IMG/VR virus record: IMGVR_UViG_3300027675_000025
Coordinates: 1-25,039 of that record
From: a virus
Direction: 5' to 3' (one strand)
Length of the DNA stretch: 25,039 nt
This document shows, piece after piece, positions 6,327 through 11,751 of the stretch. Below the pieces are notes generated by a model that saw only the letters and a program-made list of their open reading frames with translations, made no database searches and was not told the origin of the DNA. The translations under genes and the position numbers were made by a program. How positions within the stretch are numbered: the first letter of the stretch is position 1; the number at the start of each line of letters is the position of its first letter.

Positions 6327-7056
6327 GGGTCTCAATCGCCTCGATGATGCTGTTGAGATCGGCTTGCGCAATCTTCGTCGTGCTGTCGATGCCGCGCGCG
6401 GCCAGCCAGTCCTTGAGCTGCTCCCGGCTCCAGCCACTGTCGGCCGCGGCGGCGAACAGCTTGCGGCGCTGGCCCTCGGTGATCAGCGGTCGGCCGGTCG
6501 GATAGTCCGGCACGATGGCCAAGTCGCTGTTGCCGAGCGAATGCACATGCGCGGGTTCGGGTGCCGGCAGCGGCGCCTCGACCAGGGTCATGCTGTCGAC
6601 TTCGGTCTCGTCCAGCATCCCGAGCCCGCAGATCGCCAGCGTCACCCGGCGCTTGGCCTTGGTCTCGGCTTTCATCATCGCGTTGGCCCGGTTCTCACCG
6701 CGCAGACCGCCGATCGGCACGGCCCCGATCGACTCGTCATGGCGGTCGCCGATGGTCGCGCGGGCCGTCACCACGTAGGTGTCCTCCACCACTTCGCGCG
6801 CCGTGATGTCCAGGCTCACGCCGCGCGTGTTCCGGAGCTGGTCGGTGGCGTCCCGGCCGGCATACAGGATCTGCTTGCCGCTCAGGGTCAGGTACTGAAA
6901 CGGCTTCGTCAGCGGGTTCAGGCCGACGGACTTACAGACGGCGTTGTAGTACGAGACCTTCTGCGCCGGCGTGAGCTGGCTCAGGTCGCCGTGCAGGATG
7001 ACCTGGGCGATGACGGCCGGGTCGATCGCGTCTTGCGTGGCCAGTCCGGTCGTCAT
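6286..7056 (-). CDS. RecT/Bet-like single-strand DNA annealing protein
   Basis: Protein of 256 residues. The segment SVGLNPLTKPFQYLTLSGK, followed by YAGRDATDQLR, matches the signature of phage single-strand annealing proteins of the RecT/Redbeta superfamily (compare GLNPFTKEIYAF in lambda Bet). A second region, about residues 110-150 (RGENRANAMMKAETKAKRR), is the basic DNA-binding part of the core. The C-terminal 50 residues (LITEGQRRKLFAAAADSGW and on) form a separate small helical domain that in relatives contacts SSB or the partner exonuclease. No obvious lambda-exo-type partner is adjacent. The possible nuclease at 4344-5135 is the only candidate. The exact SSAP family is not certain. 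Confidence 0.75.
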   Translation of the reverse strand: MTTGLATQDAIDPAVIAQVILHGDLSQLTPAQKVSYYNAVCKSVGLNPLTKPFQYLTLSGKQILYAGRDATDQLRNTRGVSLDITAREVVEDTYVVTARATIGDRHDESIGAVPIGGLRGENRANAMMKAETKAKRRVTLAICGLGMLDETEVDSMTLVEAPLPAPEPAHVHSLGNSDLAIVPDYPTGRPLITEGQRRKLFAAAADSGWSREQLKDWLAARGIDSTTKIAQADLNSIIEAIETHAAPQPDRDLGTE

Positions 7057-7059
7057 GGC

Positions 7060-7260
7060 TCAGGCCGTGTGTGGCGTCGGGACGGGCGCCGCGGGGTCCG
7101 GCGCGGCGGGCTCGGGAAGATCCTGATCCGGGTGCGCGCCGGGCCGCTCGAGGTCAGGCTGGGGATCGCGCGGGGCGCGGCGCTCCGGGGCGGGCGCCGG
7201 CTTGGGTTGCGCGGGTTCGTTGCTGCCGGGACGACGTGGGCCGGGCTGGGTCTGCGGCAT
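7060..7260 (-). CDS. Proline-rich disordered hypothetical protein
   Basis: Protein of 66 residues, about one third proline with many Q, R, D and E, so almost certainly disordered. Such composition is common for short proteins in GC-rich phages and may reflect composition rather than function. The ATG is well placed between the excisionase-like gene and the RecT-like gene, with only 3 bp before the latter's start. It could also be a spacer frame that is not conserved. Confidence 0.45.
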   Translation of the reverse strand: MPQTQPGPRRPGSNEPAQPKPAPAPERRAPRDPQPDLERPGAHPDQDLPEPAAPDPAAPVPTPHTA

Positions 7261-7277
7261 GTCGGAATCCTCCAGGG

Positions 7278-7487
7278 TTAAGCGGAACGTTTAGCGCGGC
7301 TGAAATCGAGCGCGGAGGCGTGGCCGTGCGTCCAGGCGTCCAGCTCGCGGCGGTCGAACAGGTACAGCCGGCCGCGCCGGCAGAACGGGAGCCGGTGTTC
7401 GCGGATCAGGCGGTAGAGCGCGGACTGGGATTCCAGGCGCAGGTACGCGATGGCTTCCCGGGCGGTCAGGTACGGGGATTCAGTCAT
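7278..7487 (-). CDS. Excisionase-family (HTH_17/AlpA-like) DNA-binding protein
   Basis: Protein of 69 residues with the winged helix-turn-helix pattern of the excisionase family: YLTAREAIAYLRLESQSALY, then RLPFCRRGRLYLFDRRELDAW. This domain binds DNA in Xis, AlpA and related phage regulators. It overlaps the Cro-like gene by ATGA (7484-7487), so it is the second gene of the early operon. It is a candidate directionality factor for the integrase at 8800-9879, or a transcription regulator. The sequence cannot separate these. Confidence 0.82.
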   Translation of the reverse strand: MTESPYLTAREAIAYLRLESQSALYRLIREHRLPFCRRGRLYLFDRRELDAWTHGHASALDFSRAKRSA

Positions 7488-7705
7488 GCGACCTTCACCC
7501 GATGTTTCGCGGTTTCCTTGATGGCTTTGGCGACGGCGCCGGGCGTGACGTGCAGCCCCTCGGCGAGCGCGGCGATCGTGGAATAGCGCGGATCCCGCAC
7601 CTTGCCGAGTTCGATCTGGCTAATCGTGGTCTGTTCGACGCCGGTCAGTTGCGCCAGGCGGTACTGGGTGATCTTGCAATGCTCCCGGAGCTGCCGGAAA
7701 TTCAT
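7484..7705 (-). CDS. Cro-like HTH_XRE regulator
   Basis: Protein of 73 residues consisting almost entirely of one XRE-type helix-turn-helix: QLREHCKITQYRLAQLTGV, then QTTISQIELGKVRDP and a C-terminal helix. Its size and divergent placement from the repressor gene identify it as the Cro-like early regulator. The promoter TTGACA - 17 bp - TATGGT ends only eight bases before the ATG, so the mRNA should be leaderless or nearly so. A TTTCCGGAAA palindrome overlaps the start region and could be an autoregulatory operator. Confidence 0.85.
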   Translation of the reverse strand: MNFRQLREHCKITQYRLAQLTGVEQTTISQIELGKVRDPRYSTIAALAEGLHVTPGAVAKAIKETAKHRVKVA

Positions 7706-7714
7706 TTCCGGAAA
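7705..7714. promoter_or_regulatory. Palindrome TTTCCGGAAA at the Cro-like start (operator candidate)
   Basis: Perfect 10-bp palindrome that spans the region from the -10 element to the ATG of the Cro-like gene. A bound regulator here would block early transcription. It is seen only once as an exact copy. Confidence 0.5.
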
Positions 7715-7742
7715 CCATAGAAAAAATATCCGGGCGTGTCAA
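7714..7742 (-). promoter_or_regulatory. Early promoter for the Cro-like gene (sigma70 type)
   Basis: On the minus strand TTGACA (7742-7737, perfect -35) is followed by a 17-bp spacer and TATGGT (7719-7714, 4 of 6 matches to TATAAT). The expected start site falls within about two bases of the ATG at 7705. Confidence 0.75.
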
Positions 7743-7774
7743 GGAATTTAAACCTATGCTAGGATTTAATTCCC
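7741..7774. promoter_or_regulatory. Paired operator-like repeats in the immunity region
   Basis: Two related elements, AGGAATTTAAACCT (from about 7742) and AGGATTTAATTCCC (from 7761), share an AGGA-(A)TTTAA-CC pattern with partial dyad symmetry. They lie between the divergent repressor and Cro-like genes, next to the early -35 box. An extended -10-like TGCTAGGAT (7757-7765) on the plus strand may belong to the repressor promoter. Confidence 0.5.
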
Positions 7775-7831
7775 GTACTAGGAAACCGTGGAGGGAGATT
7801 GCGCGCAACGCTAGGAGAAAGTTTCTACAAT

Positions 7832-8272
7832 GTGAGCGTGACCTCTTCGGAGATGTGGCTGCTTGTCGGGCGCCACCTGGAGCGCGCCCGGCTCGACCGG
7901 AAGTGGCGATCGATTGACATCGAACGCGCTGGCGGCCCGAGCTACAAGACCGTCCAGGCCATCGACGGCGGGGACGCCGGGACGGTCGACAGCCTCGAGA
8001 AGTACGCCCGCGCGCTGGATCTCTCGATTGTCGACATTCTGCAGGCCGTCTTGGCGTCGACCGTCACGCCGCTCAGTCCGGAAGCGGCGCAGCTCGTACG
8101 GAAATTTAACGAGACGACCGTCGCCGGCCGACAAGCCTTACTGGCGATGGCGCTGGCCTTGCCGTCGGAGGGGGAGTCCAGGCCGCCGATCCCGGCCGGC
8201 GGCGTAGCGCCCGGAACGCCGCGTCCACCGCGGCCTGACCGCCCGGGAATAAAGCGTCGTACTGTGCGATGA
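7832..8272 (+). CDS. Phage repressor-like HTH protein
   Basis: Protein of about 146 residues. Near the N-terminus, LVGRHLERARLDRKWRSIDI, followed by SYKTVQAIDGGDAGTVDSLEKYARAL, is an XRE-like helix-turn-helix with a fourth and fifth helix (DLSIVDILQAVL). A second helical part (LVRKFNETTVAGRQALLAMAL) may mediate dimerisation, and the last 35 residues are proline/arginine-rich and probably disordered. There is no S24 peptidase domain, so induction is unlikely to be through RecA-stimulated self-cleavage. It is divergent from the Cro-like gene, as expected for a CI-type repressor. The start is uncertain: GTG at 7832 has AGGAGA 13 bp upstream. TTG at 7799 and ATG at 7853 are alternatives. Confidence 0.72.
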   Translation: MSVTSSEMWLLVGRHLERARLDRKWRSIDIERAGGPSYKTVQAIDGGDAGTVDSLEKYARALDLSIVDILQAVLASTVTPLSPEAAQLVRKFNETTVAGRQALLAMALALPSEGESRPPIPAGGVAPGTPRPPRPDRPGIKRRTVR

Positions 8273-8315
8273 CCCAACGATGTTTGGCGAGTGTGCCGAC
8301 GGTCGACGACGTCAT
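8106..8315 (-). CDS. Possible small antisense gene overlapping the repressor 3' end
   Basis: Frame of 69 residues starting at ATG 8315 with a good AAGGAG eight or nine bases upstream. The first 40 residues (VGTLAKHRWVIAQYDALFPG, AAVDAAFRALRRRPG) look like a normal protein. The rest is proline/arginine-rich and antisense to the repressor tail over 167 bp. It could be a real convergent gene, or only a GC-rich shadow with a chance ribosome-binding site. Confidence 0.3.
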   Translation of the reverse strand: MTSSTVGTLAKHRWVIAQYDALFPGGQAAVDAAFRALRRRPGSAAWTPPPTARPAPSPVRLVGRRRSSR

Positions 8316-8335
8316 GGACGGCGGCTCCTTGTGGG

Positions 8336-8416
8336 GCGCAACGCTAAACCGAGAAAGAAACTCCAGCAATAGGATTTTTCTACATGAGGTCACAGCTACC
8401 AGAAACGCTGTAGGAG
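8336..8416 (+). promoter_or_regulatory. Leader region of the integrase operon, partial copy of the repressor leader
   Basis: GCGCAACGCTA, GAGAAAG and TTTCTACA occur in the same order here (8336, 8351, 8377) as just upstream of the repressor (7803, 7815, 7822), with extra sequence inserted between them here. AGGATTT, part of an operator-like element at 7761, also recurs at 8371. This suggests a second site controlled by the phage repressor, in front of the genes leading to the integrase. Confidence 0.45.
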
Positions 8417-8426
8417 ATTGACTGAC

Positions 8427-8603
8427 ATGGACGAACAAGAACGCGCGATTACTCGGAAGCTCTACGACCTGCAAATGGAACTGTTCGAGGCCCAGGGTGA
8501 GGAGATCGCCGCGCTGAAACGGGCCAACGATTCGCTACAGCGATCGCACGCCATCATCGGCGAGTTGCTGACACTCACGGCGAAGCTGGCGGGGTTCGCA
8601 TGA
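8427..8603 (+). CDS. Small coiled-coil protein (58 aa)
   Basis: Short protein almost entirely helical, with heptad-like spacing (LYDLQMELFEAQGEEIAAL, NDSLQRSHAIIGELLTL), so probably a coiled coil. TAGGAG lies ten bases before the ATG at 8427. An upstream in-frame TTG at 8418 is too close to that site. It overlaps the next gene by ATGA and belongs to the plus-strand operon leading to the integrase. No family is recognised. Confidence 0.65.
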   Translation: MDEQERAITRKLYDLQMELFEAQGEEIAALKRANDSLQRSHAIIGELLTLTAKLAGFA

Positions 8604-8797
8604 CTGGGCATAGCGACCTCTATATCCAGCTCCATAAGGCCGGCGTGCCTACCGCGCTCGCCGAAACGGCGGCGAATATTCAGAACCATGGCGGCGTGCC
8701 ACCAGGACTCCTCGACATCCTCGCGGCAGTGGTCGCGGCCGTCAATGCACGGTGTGAGCGGCTGGAAGCCCGATTCGACGCACGGGAGCGGTCCTAG
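8600..8797 (+). CDS. Small hypothetical protein upstream of the integrase (65 aa)
   Basis: Helical protein: an N-terminal amphipathic helix (YIQLHKAGVPTALAETAANI), a proline-glycine turn, then a hydrophobic helix running into a charged coiled coil (LDILAAVVAAVNARCERLEARF). It overlaps the preceding small coiled-coil gene by 4 bp and ends 2 bp before the integrase ATG, so the three are translationally coupled. Function is unknown. Roles in recombination control or in partnership with the preceding protein are possible. Confidence 0.65.
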   Translation: MTGHSDLYIQLHKAGVPTALAETAANIQNHGGVPPGLLDILAAVVAAVNARCERLEARFDARERS

Positions 8798-8799
8798 AG

Positions 8800-9879
8800 A
8801 TGGGCATCTATCAACGGGCGAAGGAATCCAAGTATTGGTGGCTGTACCTCGAGACCAGCCAGACCCGCGAGCGCACCGACATCCTGATCGGCGAGACCGT
8901 CGCGCAGAAGAAAGACAACAAGCGCCTCGCCAAGGAGGCCTATCAGCTGCGGATGTTCGAGTTGGCCGAGCAGAAGGTGAAGCGCCTGCGCAACGGCCCG
9001 CCGATGGTCCGGTTCGAGGCCTACGCCGACACCTACGCACGCGACGTGATCGCGCTGCATCGCGGCGCGCGGCGTGAGTTGGAGATGCTGAAACCGCTCC
9101 GCCGGTTCTTCGGCCCCGAGCTGCTGTCCAAGATCACGGCCGACCGCGTCCGGACCTACATGGCGGAGCGTGCCAAGACGGTCCAGCCGCGCACGTTCAA
9201 TCGCGAAGTCGATCTGCTGAAAGGCATGTTGCGCGATGCCGTCGGCACCTACCTCGAGGCGTCGCCGATCGCCGGGCTGAAACGGGTCAAGCCGGCGCCG
9301 GTGACCCGGCGACTGCTACAGCCCGCCGAAGAGAAGCAGCTCCTGGCGGCCTGTGAAGATGATCAGGACCGGGCAATCTTCATCCTCGGCATTGACACGA
9401 TGATCCGGCTGGGCGACCTGCTCGACCTCGAGCGCGCTGACCGGGACGGGAGTTGGCTGCGCGTCAAGCACGCCAAGTCTGGCGACAGCTACCAGACGGC
9501 CCTGTCGCCGCGTGCGCTGGCCGTTCTGGAGGCGATAGAGGCGACCGACGCGACCGACGCCCGCTACTACTTCACGAAGTTCCGCGGCGCCCTAGAGGAG
9601 CGTGATTGGTTGGGCTCGGTCCGGCAGCGGATGGAGACCCTCTGCCGGAAGGCCGGCCTACCCTACGGCAAGACATCTGGTGGCTTGACGTTTCACTGGG
9701 CGACCCGGCGGACGGGCGCGACGCGGTACCTGCTCGAGAAGAAAGACGCGCTGCCGGCGGTCCAAGCGCAAGGCGGCTGGAAACATCCAGAGATGCTGCT
9801 GCGGATTTACGCCGAGTCGCGGCGGGAGGATCAACTGCGGCTCGTCGGCGCGCTGCCGCGGCTGCGCAAAAACGCCTAA
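8800..9879 (+). CDS. int: Tyrosine-family site-specific integrase
   Basis: Tyrosine recombinase of 359 residues. The N-terminal 60 residues (MGIYQRAKESKYWWLYLET and on) form an arm-site-binding-like domain, followed by a SAM-like core-binding domain (about 70-170) and the catalytic domain. Catalytic elements visible are DTMIRLGDLLDLE (first Arg), VKHAKSG (Lys), FHWATRR (H299 and R303, one residue more than the usual HxxR spacing), GGWKHPE (Trp in place of the box II His), and the nucleophile Tyr337 in RIYAES. It ends 73 bp before the tRNA-Ala fragment, the usual arrangement of int beside attP. It should recombine attP with a host tRNA-Ala(CGC) gene, probably with help from the excisionase-like protein for excision. 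Confidence 0.95.
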   Translation: MGIYQRAKESKYWWLYLETSQTRERTDILIGETVAQKKDNKRLAKEAYQLRMFELAEQKVKRLRNGPPMVRFEAYADTYARDVIALHRGARRELEMLKPLRRFFGPELLSKITADRVRTYMAERAKTVQPRTFNREVDLLKGMLRDAVGTYLEASPIAGLKRVKPAPVTRRLLQPAEEKQLLAACEDDQDRAIFILGIDTMIRLGDLLDLERADRDGSWLRVKHAKSGDSYQTALSPRALAVLEAIEATDATDARYYFTKFRGALEERDWLGSVRQRMETLCRKAGLPYGKTSGGLTFHWATRRTGATRYLLEKKDALPAVQAQGGWKHPEMLLRIYAESRREDQLRLVGALPRLRKNA

Positions 9880-9887
9880 CTATTTTT

Positions 9888-9907
9888 CACAGAGCCAGCA
9901 CAGAGCC
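9888..9907. repeat. Tandem CACAGAGCC repeats (candidate integrase arm sites)
   Basis: CACAGAGCC occurs at 9888-9896 and 9899-9907, 11 bp apart, which puts both copies on the same face of the helix. They lie between int and the tRNA-derived core, where arm-type integrase or excisionase sites are expected. Confidence 0.5.
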
Positions 9908-9952
9908 TCAAAACCACCCCAAAACATTAAGGAAATCGCGCCTTGCGACCCG

Positions 9953-9997
9953 TTCGCAACGCGGAGGTCACGAGTTCGAGCCTCGTGCCGTCCACCA
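9953..9997 (+). other. attP: attP core: 3' half of a tRNA-Ala(CGC) gene
   Basis: The 45 bases correspond to tRNA positions 32-76 with no gap: loop TTCGCAA with anticodon CGC (9955-9957), stem CGCGG, variable loop AGGTC, T-arm ACGAG-TTCGAGC-CTCGT, acceptor GCCGTCC, discriminator A and CCA. U at position 70 and A73 fit the alanine identity G3-U70. The upstream bases (ACCCG) do not pair properly with CGCGG, so the host-like segment begins around the anticodon loop and no whole tRNA is present. Integration would restore the host tRNA 3' end. Confidence 0.85.
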
Positions 9998-10063
9998 CTA
10001 AAAAGCCTAAATAAACCAATGAATACGGGCATGAACAGCACACTTCGACAGCAACTCTACGGT

Positions 10064-10080
10064 GTTACCAATCGTTACCA
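10064..10080. repeat. Tandem GTTACCA repeats on the far side of the att core
   Basis: GTTACCA occurs at 10064-10070 and 10074-10080, 10 bp apart (one helical turn). With the repeats at 9888-9907 this gives phased repeats on both arms of attP, consistent with integrase or excisionase binding sites. Confidence 0.45.
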
Positions 10081-10140
10081 TTCGCCGGGAATCGTCGCCT
10101 TTCGGCGTCTTTCATTCCCTGAGCGTTCCCGAAGATTCTA

Positions 10141-10404
10141 ATGGGCATTTTCCGGCGACCAGAGTCGCGGTTCTGGTGGATTTACCTGGAGCCGACGAAG
10201 CGCAAGATAGCGACAAAAATTCCCATCGGCCACGGTGGCACTCGGGCGGAACGAGCCGCCTTCAAGCGCACCGCCCAAACCCTCTACTTTGCGTTGATGC
10301 TTGAGTTCGTCGATCTGGATGCGGATCGCGTACTGGCCCGGGCGATCGACCTGCTGGAGCGGCGAGTTAGCGGCGAGACGCCAGCGGTGCCGCGGTTACC
10401 GTAA
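10141..10404 (+). CDS. Stand-alone paralogue of the integrase N-terminal domain
   Basis: Protein of 87 residues whose first 50 align with the integrase start. MGIFRRPESRFWWIYLEPTK here matches MGIYQRAKESKYWWLYLETS in Int, and the next part, KIPIGHGGTRAERAAFKRTA, follows ILIGETVAQKKDNKRLAKEA. Both continue into an A/L-rich helix. The rest of the recombinase is absent, and the protein ends normally with its own stop. It lies on the opposite side of the attP core from int and in the same orientation. It could compete for arm sites and so control integration/excision direction, or it could be a decaying remnant of a duplicated integrase. No strong ribosome-binding site is visible. Confidence 0.7.
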   Translation: MGIFRRPESRFWWIYLEPTKRKIATKIPIGHGGTRAERAAFKRTAQTLYFALMLEFVDLDADRVLARAIDLLERRVSGETPAVPRLP

Positions 10405-10416
10405 TCCCCGTTATCA

Positions 10417-10438
10417 GACTTACGCCGAGATTTTCGCC
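10417..10438. repeat. 22-bp direct repeat, copy 1 (identical to 11533-11554)
   Basis: The 22 bases beginning GACTTACGCCGAG and ending TTTTCGCC are identical at 10417-10438 and 11533-11554. Similarity continues as CTCAG against TCAG, with a one-base indel. Copy 1 lies just after the PP-loop gene's stop; copy 2 encodes the last residues and stop of the 59-aa gene. They therefore mark the 3' ends of two accessory genes. Confidence 0.8.
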
Positions 10439-10439
10439 C

Positions 10440-11171
10440 TCAGTCGTGGCAATAACACTCCGTCAGTTCGCCCAGCCCAGCCAGTAAATCGCCCTGCTGG
10501 AGTAGCTCAGCGTAACTCGGCACATCGCGCCGGAACGTGCTGCCCGTGCGCGCTTCCTGCTCCAGCCACCATGCCGCCAAGTCTGGACGGTCCCGCATCA
10601 GCCGCTGCCGCTTGATCGGCCCCTTCAGGAAGCACAGATCACAGTTGCCCTCGCTCGGTCGCAGGTGCAGATCGAACGGTTGCCGCGCCCAAAACGCCAT
10701 CACGTCGGCTTCCGAGATGTTCGCCTCTGCGAGCGGGAGCGCAATGTCCCAGCGTTCCTTTTTCAGTTCAGCCGCTTCCCGCATCTTCGCCACTCGGCGC
10801 GGTTCATCGGCGCGAATGCCAACGACGTTCGTCCAGTGGTCGTAACCGTGGCCGCGCATCCAATCGCGCATCGGCCGGATCTTCAGTTCCTGCGTGCAGA
10901 AGCGAAACACCGGGTTCGGCAAGCCGCGATCCGTGATCAGTTGCGTGAATCCGCCAGGCCGCCCGACATGGTGAATCTCGATCCCCCACTGCTCGGCGCA
11001 GTCGTCCACGAACGTATACGTTTCGTCGCGTTCCTTGCCGGTATCGGCGAACAGCACATGCACGTCCGGCTGGAGCCCGGCGTCGAGGATCCGGCGCAGC
11101 ATGTAGCCGCTCGTGCGCCCACCGCTGAACGAAATCACCGCCGGGCCGTCGATGTGGAACGGGTCGGTCAT
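10440..11171 (-). CDS. PP-loop (phosphoadenosine phosphosulfate reductase-family) protein
   Basis: Protein of 243 residues with SFSGGRTSG at 14-22, the PP-loop pyrophosphate-binding motif of the adenine nucleotide alpha-hydrolase superfamily, followed by VHVLFADTGKE as in PAPS-reductase-like proteins. Cysteine-bearing segments FRFCTQELKIRP, GNCDLCFLKG and the C-terminal ECYCHD may hold a zinc ion or iron-sulfur cluster. Phages often carry such proteins; they may act in sulfur or nucleotide modification of DNA, but the reaction is unknown. I chose ATG at 11171, inside a repeated start-site sequence, rather than the longer frame to 11255. It is the last gene of the minus-strand accessory block, close to the att site. 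Confidence 0.82.
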   Translation of the reverse strand: MTDPFHIDGPAVISFSGGRTSGYMLRRILDAGLQPDVHVLFADTGKERDETYTFVDDCAEQWGIEIHHVGRPGGFTQLITDRGLPNPVFRFCTQELKIRPMRDWMRGHGYDHWTNVVGIRADEPRRVAKMREAAELKKERWDIALPLAEANISEADVMAFWARQPFDLHLRPSEGNCDLCFLKGPIKRQRLMRDRPDLAAWWLEQEARTGSTFRRDVPSYAELLQQGDLLAGLGELTECYCHD

Positions 11172-11199
11172 GGAGCCCCCGTGGTCAGCCCGCCGCCGC
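11166..11199. repeat. Gene-junction repeat, copy A
   Basis: On the minus strand it reads as the end of a protein (codons for AAAG, then TGA), the segment CCACGGGGGCTCC, and the start ATGACC of the PP-loop gene. Nearly the same sequence is found at 11430-11470 and 11710-11751. Confidence 0.8.
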
Positions 11200-11427
11200 T
11201 GGTTGAGGTCTGGGGCGCGTGGCGGGCGAGTATTGGCATTCCGTCGCCAGCACATAGCGCCCGTCGTCGAGCTTAATCATCGTGTGCCACGGCGCTTCCA
11301 TGTCGTCGCGCACTATCGTGCCCTGCACCTCTGGCCCGCCGTAATGGAACAGCACGCGCGCCCGCTGCCCGAGATGTTCGCCCTGCTTCGGAAACGTCGT
11401 CGCGGTGATCGTGGCTTCACATCCCAT
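11185..11427 (-). CDS. Small hypothetical beta-rich protein (80 aa)
   Basis: Unrecognised protein with strand-forming segments (ATITATTFPK, RARVLFHYGG, EVQGTIVRDD, HTMIKLDDGRYVLATE), reminiscent of a small beta barrel such as an SH3- or KOW-like fold. Its last residues, AAAG, are encoded by the gene-junction repeat. The ATG belonging to the repeat upstream (11434) is out of frame and opens only a five-codon peptide. The gene's own ATG at 11427 follows closely, so translation may restart from there. Confidence 0.6.
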   Translation of the reverse strand: MGCEATITATTFPKQGEHLGQRARVLFHYGGPEVQGTIVRDDMEAPWHTMIKLDDGRYVLATECQYSPATRPRPQPAAAG

Positions 11428-11429
11428 AA

Positions 11430-11470
11430 GTCATGGTGCCCCCGTGGTCAGCCGGCCGCCGCGCCGGGCG
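11430..11470. repeat. Gene-junction repeat, copy B
   Basis: Second copy of the junction sequence (GGCTGACCACGGGGGCACC, then ATG on the minus strand), sharing a longer upstream part (GCCCGGCGCGGCGG) with copy C. Here no upstream gene uses its stop codon, so it looks like a displaced copy of the methyltransferase 3' end. Confidence 0.75.
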
Positions 11471-11532
11471 TCAATCACGATGCAGAATCAAGAAAAATGG
11501 CGTAGGGCATTCGATGATTTCCCATCCCGAAA

Positions 11533-11554
11533 GACTTACGCCGAGATTTTCGCC
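11533..11554. repeat. 22-bp direct repeat, copy 2 (identical to 10417-10438)
   Basis: Second copy of the 3'-end repeat. It spans the final codons (KISA) and the TAA of the 59-residue gene. Together with copy 1 it bounds a segment of about 1.1 kb. Confidence 0.8.
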
Positions 11555-11715
11555 TCAGCCTTCGTAGGGACGGGGAGACGCCCGAGCAGGGCTTCCAGCG
11601 CATCGATCGCTGCGTCGTGCTCCCGCGCCCAGTCCGCACAGTCCTCCGGCAGATTCCCGCCTGGATCGAATGTCTCACGCAACCGCGCGATCAACTCGAT
11701 CTGTTCATCGGTCAT
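11536..11715 (-). CDS. Small acidic hypothetical protein (59 aa)
   Basis: Short helical acidic protein (EQIELIARLRETFDPGG, CADWAREHDAAIDALEALLG). It starts at the ATG inside junction repeat copy C and ends inside the 22-bp repeat copy 2, so nearly the whole gene is framed by repeats. No family is recognised. The pattern WAREHDAAIDALE resembles small phage proteins of unknown role. Confidence 0.6.
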   Translation of the reverse strand: MTDEQIELIARLRETFDPGGNLPEDCADWAREHDAAIDALEALLGRLPVPTKAEAKISA

Positions 11716-11751
11716 GGAGCCCCCGTGGTCAGCCCGCCGCCGCGCCGGGCG
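11710..11751. repeat. Gene-junction repeat, copy C
   Basis: Includes the 3' end of the C5 methyltransferase gene (codons for APGAAAG and the TGA), the spacer CCACGGGGGCTCC and the ATGACC of the 59-residue gene. It is probably the parental copy of the junction. Confidence 0.8.

Noticed and set aside
6223-7281. Plus-strand open frame of 352 codons
   Set aside because: Antisense to the RecT-like and neighbouring genes; composition dominated by R, G, A and V with no recognisable domain.
9941-9997. Complete tRNA gene
   Set aside because: Only positions 32-76 are present; the upstream bases do not form the anticodon stem, and D-arm and acceptor 5' strand are missing. It is an attachment-site fragment.
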